A DNA stretch of 63,983 bases from Bacillota bacterium (GCA_023411555.1 JAEYOQ010000056.1:1-63983), one strand, 5' to 3'. Counted from the stretch's first letter, positions 17,473 to 26,705 are shown. The notes: generated by a model not told the origin, from the letters alone. Program-made: numbers and translations.

Positions 17473-17966
17473 CTTACGATAGTATCCTTGATCTTTGACA
17501 TCAGTCCCTCCATGTCTAGTTCTTCCGCATCTATGGTGATGTGAGCATATTTCTCATAAAGGGGGCATCGTTCTTCATATAGTGATTGAAGCGATTGCCC
17601 CTCACGCAATACGACTCCACGCTGTTTGATGTTACCCAGCCGTCTACTGATGGTACGATAGCTTAGTTGGATATATACTACCGTGCCGATACTTCGCAGA
17701 TGTTCCATCGCCTTCTCACCGTAAATTACGCTTCCGCCTGTAGCGATTACGGTATTCTCAGCCTCAATGCCAGAGTTTACCTCCTCCTCTATAGCAATTA
17801 ACCCTTCCAGACCATCGCGTTCAATAATATCCTTTAATAAGCATTTTTCTCTTTCTTGTATCAATAAATCAGAATCTATAAAATGATATCCCATTACCTT
17901 AGCCAGAATCACACCGACAGTACTTTTCCCCGCACCGGGCATTCCAATCAGAATTATGTTATTCAT
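17463..17966 (-). CDS. aroK: Shikimate kinase
   Basis: It phosphorylates shikimate in aromatic amino acid synthesis. The 167 residues show P-loop GMPGAGKST (8-16), the DSD motif after FI (about 31-33) that binds shikimate and Mg, the ATGGSV loop (about 74-79), and lid arginines around LREGQS. It overlaps msrC tail to tail by 10 bases. No other aromatic pathway gene is near. Confidence 0.9.
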   Translation of the reverse strand: MNNIILIGMPGAGKSTVGVILAKVMGYHFIDSDLLIQEREKCLLKDIIERDGLEGLIAIEEEVNSGIEAENTVIATGGSVIYGEKAMEHLRSIGTVVYIQLSYRTISRRLGNIKQRGVVLREGQSLQSLYEERCPLYEKYAHITIDAEELDMEGLMSKIKDTIVSYQ

Positions 17967-18313
17967 AAAACCCTTCCTTCACCTAAGTAGTCTTTCGTTA
18001 ATGACTACTATTATCCTTTTCTTAAAATCAAAACTCATCCCAATTAGTATAATATAAGCTCGAATAATTATCCAGTATTAATATTAATGGGCACTACTAA
18101 ACTACTTTTATTCTTCCCCATTGCAGATAAACCATTTATCCAACCTATTGGTAACTAATTACTTATTTTGGTAAAACATATTGACATTAATAGCATATAG
18201 ATATAATATTCCCTTGATGTATATACTTTTGAAACATCCTTATTAAATCATGAGTAGTCGTTTTTAACGAATAGAACTACCATAATCTAACTTAATAGGA
18301 GGAGATGCATTAT
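17967..18313. other. Intergenic region upstream of the small secreted protein
   Basis: AT-rich and without a credible gene. It contains the promoter at 18181-18209 and the long untranslated leader that follows it; no defined riboswitch was recognised. Confidence 0.4.
18181..18209 (+). promoter_or_regulatory. Promoter of the small secreted protein gene
   Basis: TTGACA (18181-18186) is followed by TAATAT (18204-18209) at 17 bases, or by TATAAT (18202-18207) at 15. Transcription would give a leader of about 100 bases. Confidence 0.65.
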
Positions 18314-18580
18314 ATGAAAAAATTAGTGTCTTTATTTATTTTAGTAGTTGTACTCACATTAACCCTTTCTCCAAGTACAAGAGTTAATCCAGACGTAAAC
18401 TCACAAGAGAATAAAATTATATCACTTGATGTTACATATAGTTGTTGGGATGATGCAAAAAGAGCCGGTGAGTATTACCCCTATTACACGGATGATTATT
18501 GTGGTTTGCTAAAGTTTACACGTGCTCATAGAGTTGGAGATACTGATCAATTTAAAGTGACTTATACCAGTAATTATTAA
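18314..18580 (+). CDS. Small secreted protein with two cysteines
   Basis: The 88-residue product starts MKKLVSLFI and has a hydrophobic core of about 16 residues, typical of a Sec signal peptide ending near residue 22. The mature part of roughly 65 residues is rich in Tyr, Asp and Thr and has two cysteines about 20 residues apart that could form one disulfide. I recognise no family. The start at 18314 is taken because AGGAGG is 10 bases upstream, while an ATG at 18305 abuts that site. The gene has its own promoter and terminator. It could be a secreted peptide or a cell-wall factor. Confidence 0.65.
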   Translation: MKKLVSLFILVVVLTLTLSPSTRVNPDVNSQENKIISLDVTYSCWDDAKRAGEYYPYYTDDYCGLLKFTRAHRVGDTDQFKVTYTSNY

Positions 18581-18585
18581 CACAG

Positions 18586-18630
18586 AAAAAAAGTAACACG
18601 ACCCCTTGTATGGATTGTGTTACTTTTTTT
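18586..18630 (+). terminator. Terminator of the small secreted protein gene
   Basis: AAAAAAAGTAACAC (18586-18599) pairs with GTGTTACTTTTTTT (18617-18630), a stem with a built-in T-run. Confidence 0.85.
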
Positions 18631-18685
18631 CTTAGGTTAGATTACTCAATAATGGTTAAATGTTACAGCTATAGTTCATCAGTAT

Positions 18686-20188
18686 CTAGAATAAGGATAA
18701 CGTATCAAGGAAGCGATCAAAGGCTGACTGCCCTTCCTGTGTTCTCTTATAAACACCGGCATGCTCAAGAACCTTGCAGAACACCTTCCCGATTTCCTCC
18801 TTCAGAATTCCCTCAATATTCTCCTCGCTAATCTCAGGACGTTCCGGTAAAAAGCTCTCTGCCCAGTTGGCATGCTTTTCGATCTGTTCGTTAGACCTGA
18901 TATCCTTACCCAGAAGAATATATTCCTTAAGCTGATTCATCTCGTCCTTCAGCCTTGCCGGAAGGATTGCCAGACCCATAACCTCAATTAATCCAATATT
19001 CTCTCTCTTGATATGGTGGAGCTCCTCATGAGGGTGATATAATCCCATAGGGTGCTCCTCAGTCGTCAGATTATTGCGAAGGACCAGATCCATCTCATAG
19101 AACTCACCTCGCTTACGTGCAATCGGTGTGATTGTATTATGGGGTTCGCTTCCTGTATATGCATGGATTGCGGCTGTTGCATCTGTATAAGCGCGCCATT
19201 TAGTAAGTATGTGATCAGATAATTCCACCAGTCGATCATCATCCTTGCTTCGAAGACGAATCACAGACATGGGCCAGCAAACAACTCCTGCCTCTATGTC
19301 CTCAAACCCCTTTACGGTAAAGTTTCTTTCGACAGGTGCCTTCGCCATGGCGAATTCGTAATTACCTCCCTGGAAGTGGTCATGACTCAGAATGGATCCA
19401 CCTACAATGGGAAGATCTGCATTGGAACCCACAAAATAATGGGGGAATTGCTTCACAAAATCAAGAAGCTTACGAAAAGCCGCTCTATCTATCTGCATTG
19501 GTGTATGCTCCATATTGAAAACAATACAATGCTCATTGTAATATACGTAGGGTGAATATTGGAAGCCCCAATTCTGATTATTGATCGTGATGGGTATTAT
19601 TCTGTGATTCTGTCTCGGAGGATGGTCTACTCTTCCGGCATAACCTACATTTTCGGCACACAGCTGACACTTGGGATAACCACCTTGCTTCGCATTCTTT
19701 GCTGCTGCGATTGCCTTAGGATCCTTCTCCGGTTTAGATAGATTGATGGTAATATCCAAATCGCCGTACTGTGACTTGGTAATCCATTTGATATCCTTTG
19801 TAATACGGTATCTTCGGATGTAGTCGGTATCCTGGCTGAAACGGTAGTAATAATCCGTTGCTTTCCTAGGTGACACCTGATATAAATCCCAGAAATGCCT
19901 CGATACTACACTGGGAGGCGGTGTTAATGTTCCCATGATTTTAGTATCAAATAAATCGCGGTATACGATACCATTCTCCTTCGTAATCCCCTTTTCATAG
20001 GCATAATTAAGCATAGTGTTTAATATCAGCTCCAGATCAAGCGGTTCCTGATCAAACTCAGCTTCTTGAAAGTCCTCCAGCTCGAACAATTCCAGCAGAC
20101 GATTCACCGCGTAAATCCTGTCTTCGCTCTCTATCAGTCCAGTCTTTTCAGCATACAGGACCAGTTTTGCAATTTGCTCGTAAATCAT
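18686..20188 (-). CDS. galT: Galactose-1-phosphate uridylyltransferase (class II GalT)
   Basis: It exchanges UMP between UDP-glucose and galactose 1-phosphate, the central Leloir step. At 500 residues it is the long Firmicutes form, unlike the 350-residue E. coli type. Visible features are a CQLCAENVGYAG cysteine pair, the SNADLPIVGGSILSHDH region with histidines near the active site, and a SEPHNTITPI segment near 340. It is the last gene of galK-galE-galT, 40 bases after galE. Confidence 0.94.
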   Translation of the reverse strand: MIYEQIAKLVLYAEKTGLIESEDRIYAVNRLLELFELEDFQEAEFDQEPLDLELILNTMLNYAYEKGITKENGIVYRDLFDTKIMGTLTPPPSVVSRHFWDLYQVSPRKATDYYYRFSQDTDYIRRYRITKDIKWITKSQYGDLDITINLSKPEKDPKAIAAAKNAKQGGYPKCQLCAENVGYAGRVDHPPRQNHRIIPITINNQNWGFQYSPYVYYNEHCIVFNMEHTPMQIDRAAFRKLLDFVKQFPHYFVGSNADLPIVGGSILSHDHFQGGNYEFAMAKAPVERNFTVKGFEDIEAGVVCWPMSVIRLRSKDDDRLVELSDHILTKWRAYTDATAAIHAYTGSEPHNTITPIARKRGEFYEMDLVLRNNLTTEEHPMGLYHPHEELHHIKRENIGLIEVMGLAILPARLKDEMNQLKEYILLGKDIRSNEQIEKHANWAESFLPERPEISEENIEGILKEEIGKVFCKVLEHAGVYKRTQEGQSAFDRFLDTLSLF

Positions 20189-20228
20189 ATGTAATTCCTT
20201 TCATTCAACCCTATCATATCTGCTCTGT

Positions 20229-21215
20229 CTAATTAAAACCCTTGGGATGATTCTTATGCCAATTCCAGGCAGAGGATATAATCTCCTCGAGGTCAGCATG
20301 CTGCGGCTTCCATCCAAGAACCGTCTTTGCTTTCTCGCTGGAGGCAATCAGCTTTGCAGGATCACCGGCACGTCTGGGAACAATCTCAGCTTTTATCGGA
20401 TGTCCTGTCACCTTTCTTGCCGTTTCGATTACTTCTTTTACGGTAAAGCCTACCCCATTGCCCAGGTTGAAGATATTACTTTCCTTCCCCTGCATCAGGT
20501 ACTCCACAGCCAGAATATGAGCCTGAGCCAAATCTGTCACATGGATGTAATCCCTTACACAGGTACCATCCTTGGTATCGTAATCATCACCGAAGATACT
20601 GATTGCTTCCCGCTGTCCATTGGCTACCTGAAGAATTAAGGGAATCAGATGTGTCTCCGGATCATGTGCCTCACCGATGGTACCACTCTTATGAGCGCCA
20701 CAGGCATTAAAATATCGAAGGGAGACATAGCGAAGACCATGAGCCACCGAGGTCCAGTGGAACATCTTCTCCATAGATAGCTTTGTCTCTCCGTAGGTAT
20801 TGGTTGGCATTGTCCGATCTGTCTCAAGAATAGGGACTCTCTCGGGTTCTCCATAAGTAGCAGCTGTGGATGAAAATACAATCTTATCAATATTATGGGC
20901 AAGCATAGATTCCAGTAGAACCTTGGTACCACATAAGTTATTATCGTAATATTTTAGAGGTTTCACCATACTCTCACCCACCAGCGAATTTGCTGCAAAA
21001 TGGATTACCGCATCAATCTTCTCTTTGTCAAAAACACTATCAATAAACTCGCGATTACGAATATCTCCCTGGTAGAAGCGTGCCTTCGGATGTACGGCAG
21101 GAATATACCCGGTCTCCAGGTTATCAACGATAACCACATCGTCACCTCGTTCGATTAATTCATAGGCAGTATGAGACCCAATATAGCCTGCACCGCCAAG
21201 TACCAAAATAGTCAT
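20229..21215 (-). CDS. galE: UDP-glucose 4-epimerase
   Basis: An NAD-dependent short-chain dehydrogenase-type epimerase that interconverts UDP-galactose and UDP-glucose. Its 328 residues contain the Rossmann motif GGAGYIGS (7-14), the FSSTAATYG segment with the active-site Ser, and the catalytic YGETK (YxxxK, about 148-152). The NNLCGT and RDYIHVTDLA motifs are typical. It lies between galK (35 bases upstream) and galT in one operon. Confidence 0.96.
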   Translation of the reverse strand: MTILVLGGAGYIGSHTAYELIERGDDVVIVDNLETGYIPAVHPKARFYQGDIRNREFIDSVFDKEKIDAVIHFAANSLVGESMVKPLKYYDNNLCGTKVLLESMLAHNIDKIVFSSTAATYGEPERVPILETDRTMPTNTYGETKLSMEKMFHWTSVAHGLRYVSLRYFNACGAHKSGTIGEAHDPETHLIPLILQVANGQREAISIFGDDYDTKDGTCVRDYIHVTDLAQAHILAVEYLMQGKESNIFNLGNGVGFTVKEVIETARKVTGHPIKAEIVPRRAGDPAKLIASSEKAKTVLGWKPQHADLEEIISSAWNWHKNHPKGFN

Positions 21216-21250
21216 AGTTAACCTCCTTATATTATAAACAACTAAAGCTC

Positions 21251-22414
21251 CTACAAGATAATCGGACCATCACCAATTTCAACCACATAAAAGGCTGCAG
21301 GATAACCGATTTTCTCATTATATTCTTGACCAACATTCTTGATAAATGCATCTACGGATGCTTCCTTAACGATGCTTACTGCACAACCGCCAAAGCCGGC
21401 TCCGGTCATTCTGGCACCGATGACACCCTCTTGCTTTAATGCTACTTCCACGATGGTATCAAGCTCTATACCAGTAACCTCATAATCATCTCGCAGGGAA
21501 GTATGGGATGCAATCATCAATTCTCCAAAGAACTTAAGATCATTGTTCTTTAATGCCTCAACCGCCTTGATCGTTCTCTGATTCTCATAAACCGCATGCT
21601 TAGCACGTTTTCTCTGGACTGGGTTCTTGATTTCCACTTTATATTCTTCAAACTGCTCTTCTGTCAGCTCACCAAGAGCCTTTACCGGTAGAACCTTCTG
21701 AAGATCACTTAGCGCAGCCTCACACTCACTTCTTCTCTCATTATACTTGGAATCCCCAAGCCCCCTCTTCTTATTGGTATTCATGATTACAATCTTGGTA
21801 TCACCCAGTTCAAGCGGCGCATACTCGTAAGACAGATCCGCTGTATCTAAGAAAATAGCGTGATTCTTTTTACCCATTGCTACTGCGAATTGATCCATAA
21901 TTCCGCAGTTAACGCCATTGAAATTATTCTCAGAGAATTGGCTAATCAGGGCCAGCTCTGTATTCGTGATTTCTAATTGGAATAAATTCTTCAGGATAAA
22001 GCCTGTTAATACCTCCAAGGAAGCTGAGGAAGACAATCCTGAAGCATTGGGAATATTACCGAAATACAACACATCCATACCACCGGCAATCGGATAGCCC
22101 TTCTTCTGTAAAGCCCATACTACACCCTTGGGATAATTGGTCCAGTTATGTTCCTTCTTGAATTCCAGATTATGAATGGAGCCCTCGATGATTCCTAGCT
22201 CTTTGAAATTCAAGGAATAAAAACGAAGCTTATCATCCTGCCTTCTTCTTGCAACAGCATATGTACCAATCGTCAAAGCACAGGGAAATACATGACCTCC
22301 GTTATAATCAGTATGTTCCCCTATCAGATTCACTCTACCCGGCGCAAAATAAACCTGGTATTCTCCTTCCGTACCAAACAACTCTTCAAACTTCTGAAGC
22401 AACTCCTTCTTCAT
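21251..22414 (-). CDS. galK: Galactokinase
   Basis: A GHMP-family kinase that phosphorylates galactose at O1. The 387 residues show the GRVNLIGEHTDYNGG signature (about 26-40), the phosphate-binding GLSSSASLE (about 121-129), and a C-terminal GAGFGGCAV motif. The start at 22414 is set by AAGGAG seven bases upstream, giving MKKELLQKF; a longer frame to 22480 has no signal. It is the first gene of the galKET operon and is controlled by the promoter/operator at 22530-22567. Confidence 0.96.
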   Translation of the reverse strand: MKKELLQKFEELFGTEGEYQVYFAPGRVNLIGEHTDYNGGHVFPCALTIGTYAVARRRQDDKLRFYSLNFKELGIIEGSIHNLEFKKEHNWTNYPKGVVWALQKKGYPIAGGMDVLYFGNIPNASGLSSSASLEVLTGFILKNLFQLEITNTELALISQFSENNFNGVNCGIMDQFAVAMGKKNHAIFLDTADLSYEYAPLELGDTKIVIMNTNKKRGLGDSKYNERRSECEAALSDLQKVLPVKALGELTEEQFEEYKVEIKNPVQRKRAKHAVYENQRTIKAVEALKNNDLKFFGELMIASHTSLRDDYEVTGIELDTIVEVALKQEGVIGARMTGAGFGGCAVSIVKEASVDAFIKNVGQEYNEKIGYPAAFYVVEIGDGPIIL

Positions 22415-22529
22415 CTTAATTCTCCTTTTTTGCTTATTGTTATTCTTTAAGGCTATTTTACATTTCCTAACCCAAATCATTTATTTTATATTTTCTGTTA
22501 TATAACATGATTTTTGTTTGTTTGATTAT

Positions 22530-22567
22530 ATCATACACCTCTCTACCTTGTTTGTAAAGAGGTGTAT
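22530..22567 (-). promoter_or_regulatory. gal promoter inside an inverted repeat
   Basis: On the minus strand TTTACA (22553-22558) and TATGAT (22530-22535) are 17 bases apart. A 10-bp inverted repeat, ATACACCTCT (22533-22542) and AGAGGTGTAT (22558-22567), brackets the spacer and overlaps both boxes. It looks like an operator for a repressor. The ArsR-type protein at 22657-23580 is the nearest candidate. Confidence 0.7.
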
Positions 22568-22617
22568 CACTATTTAGTAATCAAAAATATTAGCTATACC
22601 CAGAGATAACGTAAATC

Positions 22618-22658
22618 AAATGACAGTTACTGCCCAGAGTGAACAGTAACTGTCATTT
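22618..22658. terminator. Perfect 15-bp hairpin after the ArsR-type gene
   Basis: AAATGACAGTTACTG (22618-22632) pairs fully with CAGTAACTGTCATTT (22644-22658). The right arm includes the stop codon of the regulator at 22657-23580. T-runs are weak on both sides, so it may act as a transcript stabiliser or weak terminator. Confidence 0.55.
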
Positions 22659-23580
22659 ATTTAAACACTATCTTCATAATTATATTTTGAGGGTAATCAC
22701 CAAAGCCCTCACCGAAGAGATTCAAACCTCCCGAGTGAATGGCATCCTCCTTTATCCCAATCCTCACGGAGATATAATCCTTCTCCCTAAGCTGAAAAGC
22801 TGCTAACCCCTGATCCTTAGTCTTCTCTTCCTCCAAATAGCAGCTCTGCTCTGTTATACTCCAGGTTTTCAAAATTCCATACTGAGTATTCTTATCCGGC
22901 CACCAATCAGGATTAAGTTTTCCTCTTCTGCCACCGTAATCACTTTGGCAGCTCCAGGTTCCAACCTCAAGCCCATTGACCCATAAAGTAATATCCGATG
23001 GATAATTCAAGTTATACTCATGATCCTCAGAGCATAGTTCCATGGAAAGTTCGATTCTTTGAACTTCTTTCCCAATTAGTGAATTCGTCGGAAAACGATA
23101 TTCCAGATAACCACGACCAAGCCAGATCAGCTGCGCTTCAATTCGCTCAGGAAGATAGAAGCACCTAGGATCATCCTCCGTACCGATCGGTCCCTTCATA
23201 CTTGCCATACCGCAGGTAGGTTCAATCCTATAATCAACATAACTGCCGATTGGCATCTTGATGATCTCTTCCTCCTGCTCCAGATTCTTTGTTGTGTTCA
23301 TCTCCACATAGATGTGATCAAGCACGATGTGACACAGCTTCATCGATCCTCGGATACCCGGCTGTAATGAAGTCTTAATCATCCCAGCTTCCTCCAATAC
23401 CTTCACATGAGCAGCCGACGAGGACGCCGGTATATTCAAGATCTCAGCTATTTCATTCACATTCAAATCCTTATGGCGAAGCTGTCTCAGTATCTCGATC
23501 CTTGTCTCAGAGGATAAAGCCTTTGAGACCAAAGCCAGATGCTCTACATCATCCAAATTCATCTTAATCGTCTGTATCAT
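22657..23580 (-). CDS. ArsR-type winged-helix regulator with a C-terminal beta domain
   Basis: Residues 10-75 form an ArsR/SmtB-type winged helix: SKALSSETRIEILRQL, then NVNEIAEILNIPASSSAAHVKVLEEAGMI. The C-terminal two-thirds (about 100-307) is beta-rich with many Trp and Tyr (GYLEYRFP, WVNGLEVGTW, PDWWPD), which suggests a ligand-binding jelly roll. This architecture is known among Firmicutes regulators of carbohydrate genes. There is no metal-binding CxC. It is directly upstream of galKET on the same strand and could control it through the inverted repeat at 22533-22567; that link is inferred from proximity. Confidence 0.75.
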   Translation of the reverse strand: MIQTIKMNLDDVEHLALVSKALSSETRIEILRQLRHKDLNVNEIAEILNIPASSSAAHVKVLEEAGMIKTSLQPGIRGSMKLCHIVLDHIYVEMNTTKNLEQEEEIIKMPIGSYVDYRIEPTCGMASMKGPIGTEDDPRCFYLPERIEAQLIWLGRGYLEYRFPTNSLIGKEVQRIELSMELCSEDHEYNLNYPSDITLWVNGLEVGTWSCQSDYGGRRGKLNPDWWPDKNTQYGILKTWSITEQSCYLEEEKTKDQGLAAFQLREKDYISVRIGIKEDAIHSGGLNLFGEGFGDYPQNIIMKIVFK

Positions 23581-23629
23581 AATATTTTCCTCGAGTTCTA
23601 ATAGTTATATCTATTTAGAAAGCTATCAA

Positions 23630-24094
23630 TTATGACTCTATATTCTCATTCTCCTGATCCTCTAAAATCTGAATACCACGATGCTCTACCGCCGTGGAAA
23701 ACACAATCTGAGTACTGGTTTTACCAAACTTTTGAACCTCACCGATAAAAGAATCCAGATCCATTGTACTCTTAAAGCATACCTTAATCAGCATAGAAAA
23801 GTTTCCGGTAACACAGTTGCACTCCATTACATTTGGACAAGCCTTGATGAAAGGATAGAATTCTGGTTTTTGGCTGGGGGCGACTTCCAGGTTAATAAAT
23901 GCCGTAATATGATGTCCCAGCTTTAGCCAATCAATATCCGTATGATATCCCTTAATGATTCCTTGCTTTTCTAAACGTGCAATTCTCGCCGCTACAGCCG
24001 GCGAGGATAGAAAGACCTTTTCTGCTAATTGCTTTAAGGGCACCCTGGCATTCTCCTGCAGCATAATTAATAATTGTTTATCAATATGATCCAT
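23630..24094 (-). CDS. Lrp/AsnC family regulator
   Basis: The 154 residues match Lrp exactly in length. The N-terminal HTH reads MDHIDKQLLIMLQENARVPLKQLAEKVFLSSPAVAARI, and the C-terminal RAM domain follows, with the CNCVTGNFSMLIKV strand. It probably senses an amino acid or similar ligand. A start at 24094 follows GGTGGTGA; a frame to 24148 adds 18 poor residues. It lies 74 bases downstream of apbE on the same strand and could be cotranscribed. Confidence 0.9.
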   Translation of the reverse strand: MDHIDKQLLIMLQENARVPLKQLAEKVFLSSPAVAARIARLEKQGIIKGYHTDIDWLKLGHHITAFINLEVAPSQKPEFYPFIKACPNVMECNCVTGNFSMLIKVCFKSTMDLDSFIGEVQKFGKTSTQIVFSTAVEHRGIQILEDQENENIES

Positions 24095-24168
24095 GCAAAT
24101 CACCACCATCTCGAAATGTAATAATCCTAATTCTAATCCTACAAACAATGAATTGCAAGAAAAGATTA

Positions 24169-25257
24169 CTACTGTTTAATAAAGGCTTCAAAGCCGGTGC
24201 TAAAGCGCATGCTTCTATCACTCATAACCCATAAAGCTTCCGTTCCCTCAAGTTTCTCAATCAATTGGAGTCCTTCTTCATAGGGCAGGTTAAAGATAGC
24301 GGTGGACAGAGCATCTGCAAGTCCCGAACTCTCAGTAACTATGGATACGGCAGTAAAATTCTCCGAAGGCATCAATGTAGCTGGATCAATTATATGGTGA
24401 TACTCCACACCGTCTACCGTGTAATATCTTTCATAATCGCCGCTGGAAACCAGAGAGAGGTTTTCTAGATTTAAGATGTAGAGATAATTGCCCTCACTTT
24501 CCTTCTCAGGATTCTGAATTCCGACATTCCAGGCATCCTCCACCCCGATACCCTTCCCCTCGTTCTTATCGGCTGATACGCCATACCCTTTGCTTCCAAT
24601 CGCACGAACGTTACCACCTACGCTTAGGAGACCATTGGTATAACCCTGTTCCTTCAACAGCTGTACCACCTGCTCCGTCGCATATCCCTTTGCAATCGCA
24701 CCGACATCCAGACTCATCTCCGGGTCTTCCAGATATATCGTAGACGCCGACTCATCAATAACCATTTTATTTATATCCGTATGCTTTGCCTTCTCCTCAA
24801 GAAGCTCCATTGGAGGGAGTTTCGCATTCTCGGGATTATCTGTCCCTTCCTCTCGGTAATCGTGCCATACCTCAAGAACAGCGCCAAAGGCTACATTCAC
24901 CGTACCATCCGATAGCTCATAGGCCTCCTTGCTAAATAGAAGTAAGTCAATAATTCTTCGGTCTACTACCACCGGTGCGATGCCCGCATTATCATTAATT
25001 GTCTTAATGTTATTAATTCCTTCATAATCGTTATATTTATCAAAAAGCTCATGATATACCTTCAGATTATCATAAACTGACTGTGCAAATTCAGAGAATA
25101 CTTCTTTTTCCTCAGAGTATCCAACAATAGTTGTTACTGTATCAAAGAGTTCTAAAAACTGTGCCTGATATCTTGTCAACTCCGATTCCTTCTTACATGC
25201 TGTCATATTCAATAGCATTACTGTAATCATTAATAAAACTGTGATTTTTCTTTTCAA
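24169..25257 (-). CDS. apbE: FAD:protein FMN transferase (ApbE/FmnB), lipoprotein
   Basis: It attaches FMN covalently to Ser/Thr of exported proteins, using FAD as donor. The 362 residues start with a lipoprotein signal and lipobox (MTAC, about 18-21), so it acts outside the membrane. Family motifs are DVGAIAKGYATEQVV (about 180-194), SVGGNVRAIG, HHIIDPATLMPS (about 290-301) and a late DALSTAIFNLP with the Mg-binding Asp. It is the natural partner of the candidate FMN acceptors upstream: the two-repeat lipoprotein at 25602-26705 and the Ndh2 fusion at 28782-30905, on the same strand. In Listeria the equivalent gene is fmnB of the EET locus. Confidence 0.93.
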   Translation of the reverse strand: MKRKITVLLMITVMLLNMTACKKESELTRYQAQFLELFDTVTTIVGYSEEKEVFSEFAQSVYDNLKVYHELFDKYNDYEGINNIKTINDNAGIAPVVVDRRIIDLLLFSKEAYELSDGTVNVAFGAVLEVWHDYREEGTDNPENAKLPPMELLEEKAKHTDINKMVIDESASTIYLEDPEMSLDVGAIAKGYATEQVVQLLKEQGYTNGLLSVGGNVRAIGSKGYGVSADKNEGKGIGVEDAWNVGIQNPEKESEGNYLYILNLENLSLVSSGDYERYYTVDGVEYHHIIDPATLMPSENFTAVSIVTESSGLADALSTAIFNLPYEEGLQLIEKLEGTEALWVMSDRSMRFSTGFEAFIKQ

Positions 25258-25601
25258 GGTTCCACCTCATATTATTCTAGTTGATAATTCCCTTTGTGTT
25301 ACTACTACCTTATATACTTACCTAAAATTTCTTACCTCTATAAGTCCACCTTACCTATCATATAACCATCTATTACAAAAAACAAGAACTTTTATCATTC
25401 AGACCAACATACTTGAATGCTTTAGACGTAATTCCCTATGCAGTAAACAATTGATAGCACACCTTGCTAAAATCTCTATATTATGAATAAGGCTGCTACG
25501 AAACATTACTATTCAATGTTTTGCAGCAGCCATATAAAACTTCAACCCTTTCCTGATCTATCAGAATTAGATTGTATGTAAGTCAATCCTATTACAACTA
25601 A
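25258..25601. other. Gap between the PplA-like gene and apbE
   Basis: The 344 bases hold the terminator at 25491-25531 and no credible gene. A promoter for apbE should be in the apbE-proximal half, but no strong -35/-10 pair was seen. Confidence 0.4.
25491..25531 (-). terminator. Terminator of the PplA-like lipoprotein gene
   Basis: GGCTGCT-x-x-GAAACATT pairs with AATGTTTTG-x-AGCAGCC in a stem of about 15 bp. It lies about 70 bases downstream of the stop of the gene at 25602-26705. The T-run on the minus strand is short. Confidence 0.6.
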
Positions 25602-26705
25602 TTATTTAGCAGCGCTTGCAGCAGCCTTTTCAACACCATCGATAAATGCATTAGCATGAACAGTTACAGAAGCTGCTAAATCTGCATCTGCAGGTCTACC
25701 TTCTGTTAAAGCAATACCCTTAACTTCATCTACAGTCTTACCTACAACATAAGCTGCAAAAGCATTAGCCTGCTCAAACCACTCTTTGCCGATAGCAGAA
25801 GCCTTCTTCATACCATAGCCATCCTTTAATTCCTGCTTGGTCTGAGGAGCAACAGCTAAATCAGTGCTGATAACACCAGCGTTTGAGAAGTTTACATTAC
25901 CCTGGGAAGCATCAATAATGCAGCTGGTAACCTTACCTTCTGCATTGAAGGTAGATGCTACATAGTAAGAATAAGCCTGTGCTAAACCTTCTTTATCTGC
26001 AGCAGCATCAGTAGACTTAGCAATGTCAGTAAGCTGACCAAGACCAACCTTGTCGCCTTCTGTAGCGCCTAATTCCTGTGCATTAGCTACAGCCTTCTCA
26101 AGAGTAGCAATATAATCAGTAACATGTACAGTTACGGAAGCTGCAAGATCTGCATCAGCAGGAGCGCCTTCGTTTAAAGCGATTCCCTTAACTTCGTCGA
26201 TGGTCTTACCAATAACATAAGCTGCGAATGCATCCGCTTGCTCATTCCATTCCTTGCCGATACCGGAAGCCTTAGCCATTCCATACTCGGTACCAAGCTC
26301 CTGCTTGGACTTAAAGGTAGAAGCTACATCAGTGAGAAGCTTACCTTCCTTAGAGAAATTAACCTTAGTCTGTACAGCATCAAGCTTGCAATCTAAAATT
26401 TTACCATCTGCGCCAACTAATACAGCAACAACGGTTGCATCAATTTCTGCTAAACCATCTTTTTCACCAGCATTTGTGCTCTTTGCAAGAGATAAGTTAA
26501 CACCAAGTCCTGTCTTAGCTGCAGCTGCTGTAGTAGCAGGTGCTTCAGTTGCAGGTGCTTCGGTTGCAGGTGCTTCGGTTGCTGCAGGTGCTTCAGTAGC
26601 TGCAGGTGTTTCCTCTGTTGTTGTGTTTTCTGCCTTTTTGCCACACGCAGCAAACATTGACATTACCATTACTAATGTAAGTAACATCGCTAACATTTTT
26701 TTCAT
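25602..26705 (-). CDS. PplA-like lipoprotein with two FMN-acceptor repeats
   Basis: The 367-residue product begins with a lipoprotein signal (lipobox FAAC, Cys21), then a low-complexity linker of ATEAP repeats (about 34-62) suited to spanning the cell wall. Two homologous domains follow (about 67-206 and 228-360). Each contains KEWxEQAxAFAAYVxGKTxDEVKGIAL and a block DADLAASVTVH near its end (about 184-194 and 340-350). This block fits the D-x-x-x-[GA]-A-[ST]-x-T pattern of ApbE acceptor sites, so each repeat may carry one FMN on its Ser. Layout and neighbours match Listeria PplA, the flavinylated lipoprotein of EET. The start at 26705 follows GGAGG; a longer frame to 26747 would misplace the signal. 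Confidence 0.8.
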   Translation of the reverse strand: MKKMLAMLLTLVMVMSMFAACGKKAENTTTEETPAATEAPAATEAPATEAPATEAPATTAAAAKTGLGVNLSLAKSTNAGEKDGLAEIDATVVAVLVGADGKILDCKLDAVQTKVNFSKEGKLLTDVASTFKSKQELGTEYGMAKASGIGKEWNEQADAFAAYVIGKTIDEVKGIALNEGAPADADLAASVTVHVTDYIATLEKAVANAQELGATEGDKVGLGQLTDIAKSTDAAADKEGLAQAYSYYVASTFNAEGKVTSCIIDASQGNVNFSNAGVISTDLAVAPQTKQELKDGYGMKKASAIGKEWFEQANAFAAYVVGKTVDEVKGIALTEGRPADADLAASVTVHANAFIDGVEKAAASAAK

